Positions 1-12,457 of a stretch of 64,000 nucleotides of DNA are shown here, piece by piece. The notes beneath the pieces are model-generated. The model did not search any database and was not told where the DNA came from. It was given only the letters and a program-made list of their open reading frames with translations. The DNA comes from Earliella scabrosa (lineage: Eukaryota > Basidiomycota > Agaricomycetes > Polyporales > Polyporaceae). A program made the position numbers and the translations under genes. Location: the NCBI GenBank assembly GCA_022605405.1, contig JABYQQ010000010.1, positions 372,001 to 436,000 of the forward strand, written 5' to 3'. Position 1 is the stretch's first letter; each line of letters begins with the position of its first letter.

Positions 1-660
1 TGCATGGACGGAGTGCCTTTTCTTCGACCAAGTCCAATGGTCTCGACTCTCGAGTACTACGGTCTCAAGAAAAATGCGGGCGAATCCGCATGACATTCCA
101 TATTCACGACTGTTCAGTCCTTTCAGTCTCTCTACTCACGAGCGCTGCCCGAGGTTGGAATGCCCCTTCGAACCATCCTCGTCCTCTTCCGCGCTGACAT
201 GCGCCCCGACCCCCGGCGCGTGCTGTTCCTCCAACCGCTACTCGTTGAATCTTGATCTTGACGCATTCAACGCCGATCGTACACGTTCATAGGGCAGGCG
301 ACGTGGTACCTCGGGCCTCAAGTACGGTTCCCGCAGGCGACACAGCGGTTCGTACCAGGAGAGGTGCACGTGTGCCCTCGTCGAGCGGAAGTGGTTCGTC
401 CGCGAGAAGCGGACTATCGTGCGTCGAGGACATCGCTTTCGCCACAGGAAACGTCAAGGCTGCCGAGGGGCAGCACCTGAACGCGTTGAGCGGGAGATCC
501 TGTGCGTGCGGGAGGGCAGACGGGAAGTCTTGCGCAAATGGTCGCGCGCCTGGCCATCGCGAAACTCCTCACGCGGCAGGTGGGGACCACCGAGTGGATT
601 GCGGCTTCGGGGATCCGTGCGCTAATGCACTACGATGTGCGCTGTCTTGTCTGTGCGTGA
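1..660 (+). other. Unassigned left edge; possible last exon of a gene entering from the left
   Basis: No gene can be modelled with confidence here. From about position 495 to a TGA at 658-660 one plus frame is open and reads plausibly as protein, including TRQVGTTEWIAASGIRALMH, with GC-rich third positions. It could be the terminal exon of a gene starting left of the window. The other two plus frames are also open in part of the stretch, so the call is weak. I recognise no domain. Confidence 0.2.
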
Positions 661-778
661 GCGATGATTGTCACTATTAGTAAGTCTGGTAGACATGCGT
701 AGTAATGCAACGAAAGCAAGGTATGATGCAGAGTGTGACAGCGTTGTGCGAGCGTGCTGATGGACTCAATGTGAAGAC

Positions 779-1774
779 CTAACCAGTAGTCTTCTTCAAA
801 TGCGTGAGGATCTTGTCTAGCTCCCCCATGAACCTGTCATTGAGGGCCTGGTACTGGACGTAACACATACACTTAAGCGGAACGTCGCTGTGGGTGCGTA
901 GTGGAGGTAACTCACGGTGGAAAAGTCTGGTGAGTGCTTGGTGATATCCTCCTTCTTGAGCAGAGCTTGGTGGTGTTTCCGCATCTGCACGCGTGCTTCC
1001 TCAGCCTGCCGTGCTGCTGTAGTGTACAGCGCGTTGCGCGTCTCCACGGTAGGTCTTAGATATAGAATGTCTCAGAACGCGCGTCGGAAGTAGACGTATG
1101 AACGGGTGACATACTTTGGTATTGGGACTTTGATCGTGCGGCTGTCCACCTTTTGGGGTGTGATACTGGGCAGCTTGGCCTCGTAAATGGCTTGCTCAAC
1201 ATACTTCAACGACTGTTCACAACGCAGACACTCATTCAGACAGATGATGCGTAACGTCTGGATTACAATTACGCACATGTTCCTCAAACACGGTGACAAG
1301 CAGCGTTGTGCCCTCCTTCACGCCCACAGTGGCGACCTCCTCCAGCCGCACACCCCTCGCATCCGACGCCCCGGGCAGTTTGACACGTACCGGTGACAAG
1401 ACCGCAGGCGTGACGCGTCCCGTCGCACGGGTCTCGAGCGCAGCGACCTCCTTGCGGAACCAGTCGAGCACGCCCTGCATTTTGGCCTCGGCATTCTTGT
1501 ACTCGGTGCTTGCGACGATGCGTTGTGAGGCGGGTATGAGCTCGTCGGTCGAGAGCTTCTTATTGTGCTTGCCCGACGACGACGAGGGGGCGTCGTCCGA
1601 CGCCTTCTCTTTACCCTTGTTCTTCTTGACCGGTTTGGCGTAGAACCGTGATTGATGTTGTTGCGCAACAGCCGCTGCTTGTCTGACCGCTGTGTGTCGG
1701 CAATGTGATTGGGAGACAGACAGGAGGGAAGATGAGGCCAGTCGCGACCGCGCGAGCACTGCGAAGGCGGACAT
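779..1774 (-). CDS. RRF1: Mitochondrial ribosome recycling factor
   Basis: Frees mitochondrial ribosomes from mRNA after termination, together with mitochondrial EF-G. Four exons join cleanly: 1774-1277, 1212-1115, 1054-916 and 853-779, giving 269 residues. Seen: an N-terminal Arg/Ser/Ala-rich stretch without acidic residues (about residues 1-45), as expected of a matrix targeting signal, then a Lys/Ser-rich linker, then the RRF fold (about residues 85-269). The fold carries the family's signature blocks: a helix with KMQGVLDWFRKE, the segment GRVTPAVLSPVRV, the strand PKVDSRTIKVPIPKPT-like region, and a C-terminal long helix ending ELDKILTHLKK. The length fits the fungal family. The start at 1774 puts the presequence first; an in-frame ATG 40 codons upstream is less likely because that extension is not presequence-like. 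It stands alone, 1.3 kb from the next gene. Confidence 0.9.
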
Positions 1775-3058
1775 GGCCAGTGGTAGACGGCTGTAGCAAG
1801 CTGGCAAGAAGCCGGCGTCAGAATTTCTGCATTTGGGTGAACGCGTGGCACGGTACGCTCGGAGATCGGAGCGGAAGGTCGGCGGTGAATCCACTGCTCT
1901 GACGAGAACCCCTACATGGCCCCTTGAGTCCTGAGAGCGGTCACATATATCCAGGGATTGGCTCCCGCAGTGTACTTGTAGTAGACGAAGTGGGATATCG
2001 GGCTGAGTGCATGTGTGGTAGTACTAGTATACTGACTGTAGGGGTTATCTTAGCGAACTCCCTGATCGAGATCGTTCCAGCGCACACGTGGCGTTCGAAC
2101 GCGTCGCGTCGCGTCTAGAGACCGCCGTGTCGAGCAGTCAGTTGGCCTCTGGCACGGCTGAGAGGGGCATGACAAGGCAGAACAGAGCCGACAAAGGACA
2201 AGAGCTGAAAACCGCCTGGAACAACATGGCGGAGGACAAGCGGAGGACTTGTGCCACCGGGTGCAAACAGAGCCAAACAGAGTGGGCCGGGACCTGGCTG
2301 TGTTGACATCGAACGGGACACGACGACTCGGTCTCGCTGTGCTCTACTTGCTCTGTGCTCCCCGCGTCGTCGGCTTCGTCAGATCGGGGCTCGACATACC
2401 AGCTGGTGTGTCCCTCTCGCCCTCGCGGCGCCATCGCAGCGATGCTGACCCCGGGCAGTCCGACCTAGGTTCAAATCTAATCTATTGCGTCCGAGAGGCG
2501 GTCCTCTCGCCGCTCTTGTGACGCGTTTCCCACCTCATACTTGCGCCGAGGGCAGACAGAGCGTGCTCTTGCTCTGAGGGTCACCGCCAGGTTCACTCCG
2601 GATAGTCCGGTGAGTCCAGCCTGTTCTCATCCGTGATGACCCTCTGACGGAGAATCGCCCAAAGCCGGAGGCGTTTGTTCCTGCAGCGCATCCCTCGCCC
2701 TTATTCAGCCTCTGCTCCCCGCTCTATATAACTGCGCCGCCCCGCTGGACCCACCGCGCGACATCCCCGCCCATCTGCCGTCATCTTGGCCTCCCCATCG
2801 CCTCCGTCTACCCTGCACAGGCTGCAGAAGACCCCTCCCCGCCTTCTCACTCGTCGTTGCGTCAGGCTCGCTGGCCCGATAACAGTGGGTCTTGTCCACA
2901 GCGCATTCCCCTCCGTCTCGACGCGGTGAATCACGCGGATCCGGATACCCCGTAGTCTCCATCTGTATATCTATGCCAGTTTCTATAGAACGCTCTAATC
3001 GCCGCCTCATCCCGCCTCACCGCCCCCCGATCATATCGCTCTCGACCGTTGCATCAAC
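1775..3058. other. Intergenic region upstream of two divergent genes
   Basis: About 1.3 kb separating the divergent starts of the ribosome recycling factor (-) and the low-complexity protein (+). Short ORFs exist on both strands but none continues through splice sites or resembles a family I know. The right end is pyrimidine-rich and carries a TATA-like box at 2725-2731. Nothing else stands out. Confidence 0.6.
2725..2731 (+). promoter_or_regulatory. TATA-like box for the gene starting at 3059
   Basis: The sequence TATATAA sits about 330 nt upstream of the ATG at 3059, followed by long pyrimidine-rich stretches common in fungal 5' leaders. Placement is inferred; a 5' intron or distal start site would explain the distance. 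Confidence 0.4.
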
Positions 3059-5533
3059 ATGGCCCATGTCATGAAGCCCGGCCCCAACATACCTGGCCCG
3101 TTCTCTAATACTACCTACATCACGACCGCGACTCACGGATGGGTCCCTGCAAATTCCTGGTTCGCGGCTGCTCCTTTCAACTCTGCACCGCCTCCCGTCC
3201 CCGCAGGCGTCAACCCTCAGTTATGGATGAATGGTCAATGGCAGCCTAACCCGATGTTTCGCCCTCAACCGGGCATGAATCAGGGCTCCGTTCAGATGTG
3301 GGCGCCACACCCGGGATGGGCAGCAGCTGTTGGGCAGGGACAGAATCAGAATCAGGGCAACCCGTTCAAGCGGATCCCGAACCCTGGAGATGCGTCATAC
3401 TGGGCGACGAAGTTGTCGGATAACCCATTAGGGTTGGAGAACATGCATATCAGGTACGAGATACAGCATTGTCTAGCATAGGTCAGGCCGGTCACGTCTT
3501 TGCATAGGGATGATACTCCTGCGAACGAGCGTCACTTCATGGATCAGTCTAACGGAGTGCCGCATACACCCTGGGTGTGGGTGCCTAAGGAGCTGGGCAA
3601 GGAACCCAGTAAGTCCGCTCAGAGCAATGCCGCGTCTGGTCCCCAAGGCGGTCAAGCGCAATCGCGCCAGGCCGAGAAGGCGCTTCCTCCTCCACCTCAC
3701 TCACAACCTCCTCGCGATCACATCCGCACCAACAGCTCGTCCCGCAATGTCTACGGCGGATCGGCACCAACTCACGATACGTCCTCCCAAAGCCGGAAGG
3801 AAGAGCCGGTCATACCTCCTCTACCGCCATCCATGTCCTCATCCTCCGCCTTTTGGCAGCACCAACAGCAGCAACAACGCCAGCAAGAGACCCAGCGGAC
3901 TTCCGACCGACAACAGGCACCGACACCGCACCCGTCCTCGCAGCACTCGTCCTCCCAGTATTCATCCACGCAACACCAACAGTCAAACGCGTCGCAGCAC
4001 CACTCGCGCCAGCGCAGTCGTGATGTATCCCCTCGGCCAACGGGTGGCGAGTCGCAGTCGCAGTCGTACCCCTCACAGCACAACTATCGCAGTCACACAA
4101 CGTCCTCGGCATCGTCGTCGGCGTCCGCTGCGGCTGCGGCCACCGCTGCGGTACGCAGTGCTACTGCCCCTGCGCGCGATCGGGATCTAGACAGGAGCGA
4201 CAACTCGACGCCTCGCGAGATGCACCTCACGTTCTCGCCGAAGATCATACGTACGCCTGATCACTACTCCTCTCCCCCGTCGAGGCGTACGAGCCACGAT
4301 GACACGGAGCACACGCCGTCGCGGACTCCATCTCATGGCAACATCTACGCTCCTGCGAGCAACACTCCCTCGCGCTCCAACAGCATGAGCCGCCCCAGGC
4401 GACAATCGTCCACGTCCACCCCCAGTTCCGCGTCGACGTCGACGTCGACCACTCCCACTGGCTCGTCGTCGCTCGGTCTGCTCACATTCACGGAGGAGCC
4501 GCAGGCGCTGCTTAGTCCGCTCGTCGTCGGTGGGACGCCTCCGGGCTCCAGTACGAAGCCCAGCCCAGGCCGGGAGATCTCCCGCAGTCAGACGTACCCG
4601 GCGGTGTACACTATCCCGGAGGAACGCGAGCACAAGGTGTACCCGAGGACACCCAATCTCTACGATCGTGCGCGCTCGCGCGATCGTGACCTTGACCGCG
4701 AGCGAGAACGAGAGCGCGAGCGGGACCGCGAGCGGGACCGTGAACGGGAACGTGAGCGGGAACGGGATGTCAACTCGACGCCCCAGCCACCTACACGCAC
4801 CCCGCCCAGCAGGACGCCGCCGTCTTCGCACTACACACGGCCGTCGCCCGAGAGCGGATCGCACTCGCGGCAGATCTCGAGGAGCTGGACGTACCCCGCG
4901 GCCGCTCCCGTGGCGAATTCTCCGCCGTCGACATCGCCACATTACGGCACCTCGCCCCACTCTCACGCGCAGCAGCAGTACTCGTCGAGCTCGAACTACT
5001 CGAGCTCCTCGTACTCGCGCACCTCGCCCAACGCGAACCCGGCACGCTCCCGGGGCACGTCGCCGCTGCGGCACAACCCGCTCCCACGCCCGCCGGCCGT
5101 CTCGCCGTACACGGAGTCCCTCGCGCGTGGGTCCTCGTCCGCGTCCGCGGCGGCGGCCGTCCACCAGCAGCAGCAGAGCAGCTACGCGAAGCGCGTGGTG
5201 CGCGCGGGATATTGGAATCGCCGCGGAGATCACCTGTACGTGACGGACAAGGGGGAGCGGTTCATCGTGTACGCCCCCCACCATCTCGCGAACCCCGAGG
5301 AGCTCAAGACGTACCCCTCTCCGACGGAGGGGTGGCGCGACCATCGCGGCGACTTTATCAAGTACGACGGGAGCGTGCCCGAGCTGCTCGATTCGCTACC
5401 TCTGCAGGGACGGTCGCCGCTGCGACCTTATTCGTCTGTGAGTTGCCGTGCTCGTGTTCCTCCATCCTGCGAAACTCGAGGCTGATCGCGCGCACCACGC
5501 CTGCTGCAGTTTGTCCATCTGATCGAGTTCTGA
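3059..5533 (+). CDS. Low-complexity Ser/Pro/Gln-rich fungal protein with conserved C-terminal block
   Basis: Three exons (3059-3453, 3508-5437, 5510-5533) give 782 residues. Function unknown. Seen: an N-terminal Pro/Asn/Trp-rich region (about 1-130); a long Ser/Gln/His/Pro-rich region with poly-Gln, poly-Ala and poly-Ser runs; an almost pure Arg-Glu/Arg-Asp dipeptide stretch encoded at about 4675-4770; and a C-terminal block of about 90 residues that looks folded, beginning RAGYWNRRGDHLYVT and running into the last tiny exon (FVHLIEF). The last exon was chosen because its CTGCTGCAG acceptor keeps frame and gives a hydrophobic end. The RE/RD stretch recalls nuclear speckle proteins, so nuclear or RNA-linked roles are possible, but that is inference. 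The 3' end faces the RBR gene. Confidence 0.75.
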
Positions 5534-6237
5534 AGCTGAACAGTGCGATCGTGGTTTCTTGGCCGCGCCCCGGATTGCTTACGGACGCAAATCTTGTCGT
5601 CTCCGTCCTCCTCTCTCCGACTCTGAATCTGTCTTTGCCTCCCGACGACTATCTATCGATGTACTACTTACCTACTACTTGGATAACTGCATTGTTCCAT
5701 ACAACCCATACCAACATCAACCCCAACCCCAACCGCCCCGGCCGTGCTCGATGCCTTAACTCATTCCCGTTCCCCATTTTTCATCCCCACTGTATCCCAA
5801 TGCCCCCCGTGTCTTCTCGTGCACCCACGGTCTCCCCTCGCCCCATGCAATATGTATTGTCTCATTGTCTCTCTCTCCATCTCTCTCTCAATCGTGCTAC
5901 AGCGTTCTCACACACCTCACATTATATCACCCGTGCCGTTCGTTCACGTTCATACAGTGCTGTCCTGCCGGGGGCAGACGGAGATGTGTTGTAAGATACA
6001 GATACAGCAGGAGTTGCAATCGCATTGGAGAATAATGGAAGCATAAGTCACGGTCGTGAGAGATGGAGCGGGGTGAGCACCTAGGCACAAGAACGAAGGG
6101 GTAGGAGCGGGGAGGGAGCCATGTCGAAACTTCTACAGAACGAGTTGGCGGAAGGGGTTCGGGCATGGGTAGATGGAGCGATGGTGGGGCTAGGGTCCGA
6201 GAGTACAACAGTAACATAGCGAGGAGACATGCATGTT
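5534..6237. other. Convergent 3' intergenic region
   Basis: About 700 nt between the converging ends of the low-complexity protein gene (+) and the CCCH/RBR gene (-). It is pyrimidine-rich on the plus strand up to about 5930. It presumably holds both 3' untranslated regions; no gene or repeat seen. Confidence 0.5.
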
Positions 6238-9200
6238 CTACAGTCCGATGGTTCCGTGGATGCCGCGCATGTGGTCGTAGACCTCCTGGCTCGTCGGGAA
6301 CGTCTCGAGGCAGGCCCAGCAGATGTGCGTCTTGCACCGCGCGCACGTCATGTGGTTGCAGCCCGCCTCGCGCTCGATGGGCACCCCGCAGTGCGGGCAG
6401 TGCTTGACGTCGTGCCCGTGCTTCCACTGCTCGAAGAGGCCCTCGTCCTCCGCGTTCCGCTCCTGGCACGAGCCGCTCTCGTGCGACTCGGTGTTGCAGT
6501 GCGGGCAGATGCGCACGAGGCACGCCGGGCACTGCAGCACGGTCTGGCCGGGGTGCTTCGACTTGCGGTAGATTTGGGGGCAGTCGGGCGACGGGCAGTA
6601 GTGGAACTCTGCCGGCCGTGCCTGGACGTAGGCGAGGAAGGAGGCGTTGACCACCGCGTCGAACTCGTTGGGCGTGAGGAGTTGTTGAGCGACGGAGAGA
6701 GGGATGCTCTGGGAGCACTTGGCCTCGTCCCCGAGACAGGTGAGGGGGAAGGCCTTGTTGTCGACCGAAGCGTTCAGGTAACCGGTGAGACACGCTTTGC
6801 ACCAGCTGTGCCCACACGGCAAAGTGATGGGTTGGGAGGCGTCGCCGAGGCAGACTGGACACGCGCTCCCGTCGCTGGACGCGCGACGCCGCCGATGCGC
6901 GCGAGCCTGGGTGACAGAAAGCTGCGCAAACTTCTGCGCGTCTTGATCCCCGCAGACAACAACCTGATGGTTAGTGAGGTCGAACCAGACGTTCTCATGT
7001 CCGAGCTCCTTTTGAAGCCTCGAGAGATCCTCGCTCATGAAGACGCCAATGAGGTGGCTTGGGACAGGGTACCGGCGTTTCCGCTGCGCACTGAGGAGCC
7101 TGGCGCGAGCGAGGATCTCGTCCCGGACTCTAGCTCGGGCGTTTTCTGGCCCGAACAAGGCAAGAGTCCGTCTGCGAGGATCTCGGTTGATCTTTACCTT
7201 CGGATGGACCCTCTCCAACTCGTCCAGATACTCCACCCCCGCTCTGCTCCCAAAGAAGTCGTTCCAGACGATCTGTCCGTTCTCGACAATCTTCTCCCCT
7301 CTGAGCAAGCGGTCGAACGAAGCTTTCAGCTTCGATAGCGATGACATATTGTACGACATCAGCTTCACTAGGACGGGAGCCGCGGGACCTGCGATCTTCC
7401 GCCTATCGGTGATTGAGAGACTGGTGCCGTTGTCGTCCTGACAGGAGGAACGGAGTAGGTCGAGGTCAGAGGCGAGAGTGTCGTAGACATCTGGGGGGAG
7501 GTTGTAGCGGATCGACATGACGTGGTGGGCGAAAATCCGTTGCTTCCCTACGAATTTGGGGCAGAACCTGTGCATCACTTCACATGCAGACGCAGCTGCC
7601 TGAGGGTCGGTGAAGTGACCCCAAATCTTGATGTACTTGCCGTAAGGCCCCGGTAGGACGTCGAGTGACAACTCGCCATGTTCCTCCGCCATGCCCCGCA
7701 ATCCATGGATTGCGCCTTGGATGGACGCGTATTTGGGGCGGTCGAGCATGTGTGACTCGTACTTCCCGAATCGTGCCAGGTCCTTGGCGGTCGCGTCTGC
7801 CGGCAAATTTTCGATACGTATGTTGATGGTTCCTACCGTGGGGACGCCCTGGTAGACTCTCGCGGTCAATCGCAACCCCCTGAGGTCCTTCTGGGTGGCG
7901 AGAGCAATTGCCTTGTCAGCCTGCGCTTGCGTTTCATAGCCAACGTAACCCTTCTGCCGAGGAGTAGGGAGCTCGAACAGAACGTCCCCATCGTATAGCG
8001 TACCACCCCCGATCGCAGTCGATTTCTTCGCGGTGACACGCGCTGTCACGCGCACTTCGAAGAGAAGACTACCGTCGAGGGCTGCTGCTGCGTCCAGAGC
8101 GGACTCGGGTTGGGAGAAGGTCACGCGGTAAGCCGACAAGGAGTCGTCTTGCCGTGAGTCCGCGGGGAGCACCGCGACAATCTCGCCAAATGGCTGAAGA
8201 GCCGCTGTGACGTCTGCAGGAGCTATCGTATCCGGAACGCCATCCAGTAGAATTTGCCGGGACTCGAAGCCAGTGTTGACGTGGACAACGCCGAATCCAG
8301 AGCTGAACGTCACCTTGATGGAGTCCAGAACGGTGATGGTGATGACCTCGTCGCGGGGCTGCTCCCCGGCCTGTAAGCGATGGAGCATGAGCATGACGAA
8401 CAGACTAGCAGAGTATAGGGGTACGTACACCTTCCAAGCCAAGTCCGGGAGGAACCAACGGCCCTGCGTCGACCCGGCCAGGAGGAGTAGGAACATTCTT
8501 CACCGACGGCCCACTGTTGCTGGATGGTGTAGGTAGGCGCTCACTAGATCAGCACAGCGGGGAGCATGTGCGCGGTATGCCTGTTAACGGATGGATGCAC
8601 GGGTGGGCTTCCTGTCGGACAACCCTTGCGCTGTTCTGTTCGCTGATCAGATCAGTGTCTCCCTTATTTAAAGCTTCTCCTACCTGCAATGCACCGGGCG
8701 CCATTTTCCTGTCGACATTGTGGCTGAAGCGGCAAAACTCTCTGTGACAACGGCCATGTATGTAGTCCCAGCAGGGTTTAAGGGCCTGGACGTTCGTGGT
8801 CGATGGATTGCCAATGGACGACAAAGACATCTGGGCAGAGACGGTCTGAGATTCGTTCTGCGTGACGGGATCAGCCATGAGAGTGCTACATCAACGATGA
8901 GAGCCTACCGCGGAGTAGAACGTCGTATCAGTATCATCGCCCTCAGTGTCGGTATCCTCTGTTATCGCAGGAGGTTTAGATGTATTGGTCACAGAGGGCT
9001 TAGGAGGAGGAAGTGGCTTCGTTGGACGCGTGTTGACGGACTGGGTCTGCAACATTTTCGTTGTAACGCCGTCGTCAAAGTCTACGCATGACTGACGCAC
9101 CTCCGACTTCGAGGAGGACGCCGACGCTCCACCCCAGATCGCGTACCCGACTGTGATGCGCTTCTACCTTTCCCATTCCTGCCCTTCCCACTCTGACGGT

Positions 9201-11960
9201 CCGAAGGCTGGACAATGTCTAATCCCGCCTTCTCGTGATCGTCCAGCTTCTCCTTCCCCTTGCCTTTGTCTGGCCGCTGCTTGACAGGTTCATCCTGAGA
9301 TTCCGTCCGAGACGTCGATCGAGCCTTCTTGCCCTTCTCAGGCTGCGCTTGCGAAGACCGCTCGGCTGCCGCCTGCTGTTTGCCCTGTTCGACGTGATTG
9401 TCGGTCTGAAGTGTAGGTACGGATCCTGCTTTTCCTTTGCCCTTCCCGAGCTTGGTGTAAGTCTGACGTAATGGTGCGACTTCAGCCTTCGTCTTCGTCT
9501 GATCCTTCGTGGTCACTGCAAGGTCTTCATTTGCCTTCGCCTTCGCCTTGCCCTTCGCATCCGCAACGCCAGTGGTGGTGTCCTTCGCTTCCTCTTTCGC
9601 GACATGGCCTTTCCCCTCCTGGTTCGCCGGTGGTGGCTCAGGAAGGGTTTTGGACACTTCGGCTGGCTCCGTCGCCTGCACGGGCGCATCCTTGTCGATG
9701 TCCGGCTTTTTCTACAAAACGGGCTGAGCCGACGATGCCACGCACAACGCACATTGCGCACCTTCCGACGGCCTCTGCGGCCCCCTTTCTGGGGATCAGA
9801 CGTTCTGCACGGCCATAAGACTCCAGACTCGACGCATATGTTCAACAACGCGCGGACGTACTTCGTATCGTTCACCGAGAACTCATCGGACTGGCGACTC
9901 TCCCCGCTCGAACTCTGCTCACGACTGTGACCCTGCTGCGATCTGTGAGGTACGATAGACAAGGATGAGAGCGAAATGAGTACCTGAAGTTCGGCGTCGT
10001 CATTGCCAGGACATGCGGTGACAGGACCCTCGGGTATGGGAAGGTGATCCACGCTGCCGTTGGGGGCGGACTGAGATCCAGCATCGCAGAACGCCTGGCG
10101 CTCTTTCGGGTTGCAATGCTTGTACTTGCATGATGGAGCTCGAGGGCAGTGGCCGGTGTAGAAATGGTCCCTGCAGATGTAGTGCGGGAGCGTGACAAAG
10201 GGATGCTGATCATGTGTCTCGTTAATGTTGCTCGCGCCGGATCGACGAAACACGCACCCGAGCACCTCGAGCTTCACTTGTTGTAGACATCGCTGTCACG
10301 TCGTCGGAAGGCTGTCATTCGTGTCATCGATTCGCCCCGCTTTCGAAACCACTGAGTTCACTTACCCTTGGGGGCAAAGCATGTTGGCAGCTTTCCTTCG
10401 AATCCGACGACGAAGACGGCTGTAGAAACCGTGTGGGGCCGACAACAGCGTCGAGCGAAGTCCGCTGCTGGAATTGAGGAAGACCAACAGCAGTAGGCGT
10501 TGGAGAGGGTTTCCGAGGCACCGATGCAGCAGCCGCAGCGTCAGGTGCTGGAACGTTAGACGGGGTAATGGGTGGTCCGAGATCATGCGAATAGCTACAT
10601 TTGTCGCCTTTCGGACATTTCCCTACAAGATTGAGCTTGCACAGCTCTGGCCCCTCCTTCTCGCGCGATGGATGGACCGGGACCGGAACCTAGCCGTCGT
10701 CAGCTTCATCGACGCGTTGAGGAGCAAATCGCTCACTTGGACGTTGGGGGTGCGTTGTTTTGATCCTTCGGTCGGCAACATCTCGAGCTTCTCGGCGCTC
10801 AACGTGTGTATATGCGCCCGGAAGCACTCGTCTTTATAGGGGCACAGTCCTATCAGAAACAGTCGGCATACTTCGTCCGTTCGCTGATAACATTTCAGCA
10901 CGGCTCATGGCAGGCCCAGACAAACCTATGGACTCACTCTCGCAGGACGCGTATCTTCTTCTACTGTTCGTGCCAAATAGGAGGTTCCGCGAGGAGCTGT
11001 CGTATTGGAAGTACAACTAGGGTGGGATGGGCCCTCTGGGGATTGTTCGGGAGGCCTTGCCGGAGCTAGTTGTAGGCAAGGAATGCTTCGTTCTGATGGT
11101 GGCGATCCTGGAGGTCCCCCACTCGCGTTCGGGGTGATTTTGAACGGAGCAAAGCCGTCCGACGACATCGGATGCGTATGATTGAAACGGTCTCTGTAGA
11201 CGCCATCCACAATCTTTACGGGTGCCGAAAGATGTGGAACGTTCATGAATGGAGGCATGGTCTCCATGGGCGTAACGTTCATCTGGGGTTGGGTGCCTGT
11301 GGGTGGCTCAACCGAACCACGGACATTCGTCGGCTACATCACAACTGAGCGTGCGGCACCAATGCGGGATATTAACGAGCGGCTACATACGTGTATGCGA
11401 TGACACTGGTTGCCCTTGAGGCAACGGCCATTCAAGAACTTCAAGCAGACTTCGGGCTGCATCTGCGGCTGGAATCTCACAGTGAACACGGCTTGCCAGA
11501 CTGTTATGATTTGGGACGCACCTCTGACGCGTTCCGGGCGGGTCTGTGTATATGACGGCCGGGCTCGGGGCGCTGCGGCAGATTCGGATGGGGCCGCACT
11601 GCTTCTCGTGGGACCACTGGGGTGTACTGCGACTCACTCATCGTGGAGTCGAACGTAGTACGAGCGTAGTGGTGCTCAAATGTCTGGGTAGAATATCGTG
11701 GTGGAATTTAAGCCGTTCGAGCCCGCCCATGACGGTAGAAAAATTACGCCACTCACGGAAGGACCGGCATGAGGCTGATTCTGAGCCATGCCGTACCGTG
11801 ACCTTGGTAGTCCGGCTGATGTGTTATTGTTGTGCAGTCCTGGTACCGCAGCACCCCTGCAGTCCTTTGTGGTACCCGAGTATTCGGGTTGCCCCGTCCG
11901 CGGCCAGTGCGGCTCGGACATTCTGGTAGCATATATGGCCGTTGACCCTCCGTAAGACAT
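6238..11960 (-). CDS. Large multi-CCCH zinc finger, RRM-like, RBR-type E3 ubiquitin ligase
   Basis: Predicted RNA-binding ubiquitin ligase. From the ATG at 11960 (MSYGGST) about a dozen exons carry five CCCH fingers, each C-x7/8-C-x4/5-C-x3-H, at about 11447-11391, 10868-10812, 10641-10585, 10175-10116 and 8773-8720. A Lys/Gly-rich spacer (9681-9100) separates the fourth and fifth. The big last exon(s) (from about 8463) contain an RRM-like segment (ILLDGVPDTIAPADV, PFGEIVAVLP) and, at the C-terminus, RING1 (CPVCLGD, CGHSWC), the in-between-RING domain (HYCPSPDCP) and RING2 with GCNHMTC, whose first Cys is the thioester Cys by family analogy. Frames join cleanly at most introns; the junctions near 9100-9052 and 8690-8460 are uncertain. 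A separate downstream gene starting at an ATG at 8878 is the main alternative. Confidence 0.72.
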
Positions 11961-12457
11961 GTCTTTTGTGGTATCCTATGCGTGTCGTGCCCTGGCGCAG
12001 TGGCTGGAGGGAGACGTGGTGGTGGCGCGGGTTGAGGGACGGGTCCGCGGGTACGCAGCGGCGAAGTCAGAACGACTCGCACCCTTACGGTCGCATGACA
12101 CATGTGGGATCTATTTAGGGACAAAGAAGGCATAACAGTCGGAGTAAGCCGATCACGCTTATCCAGTTATCCGACCATAGCCGCTCTACTAACTCCTATT
12201 AGTCGGTCCATTCTCTACTATTGTCACCTTCCAATAGCTTCCAATGTAACTCCGCTCCCCGACGAATCGTGGAAAAGCCCGAAAGAAAGATCTCGATAGC
12301 AAGGGCATCGTGGCCCCCATGCAGATACTGAACGTCGGGCATCGTGTTGCTCGTTTTAGTAGTACATACATAGGAACGAATGCGATACAATGGAACAGAA
12401 AACGGACATTCCAGGAGCGCATGGAGAGGCGGAAGCAGTCCCGCAGCGTCGTCCGAG
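11961..12457. other. Intergenic region between tandem minus-strand genes
   Basis: About 500 nt between the end of KAR5 and the start of the CCCH/RBR gene, which follow each other on the minus strand. It should hold the KAR5 3' region and the promoter of the ligase gene. No TATA box or repeat stands out. Confidence 0.5.

Noticed and set aside
2088..2306. Short plus ORF with a faint HMG-box look (ELKTAWNNMAEDKRR)
   Set aside because: Only about 15 residues resemble the helix; the rest of the box is absent and there is no splice continuation.
2400..2500. tRNA-like GGTTCAAATC on the plus strand
   Set aside because: No matching A box or stems upstream.
4187..5344. 385-codon open frame on the minus strand
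   Set aside because: Antisense to the spliced low-complexity protein. It is Arg-rich because it reads the complement of Ser/Pro-rich GC-biased codons.
6229..7338. 369-codon plus-strand open frame
   Set aside because: Exactly opposite the RING1-IBR-RING2 exons, whose zinc motifs are unmistakable on the minus strand.
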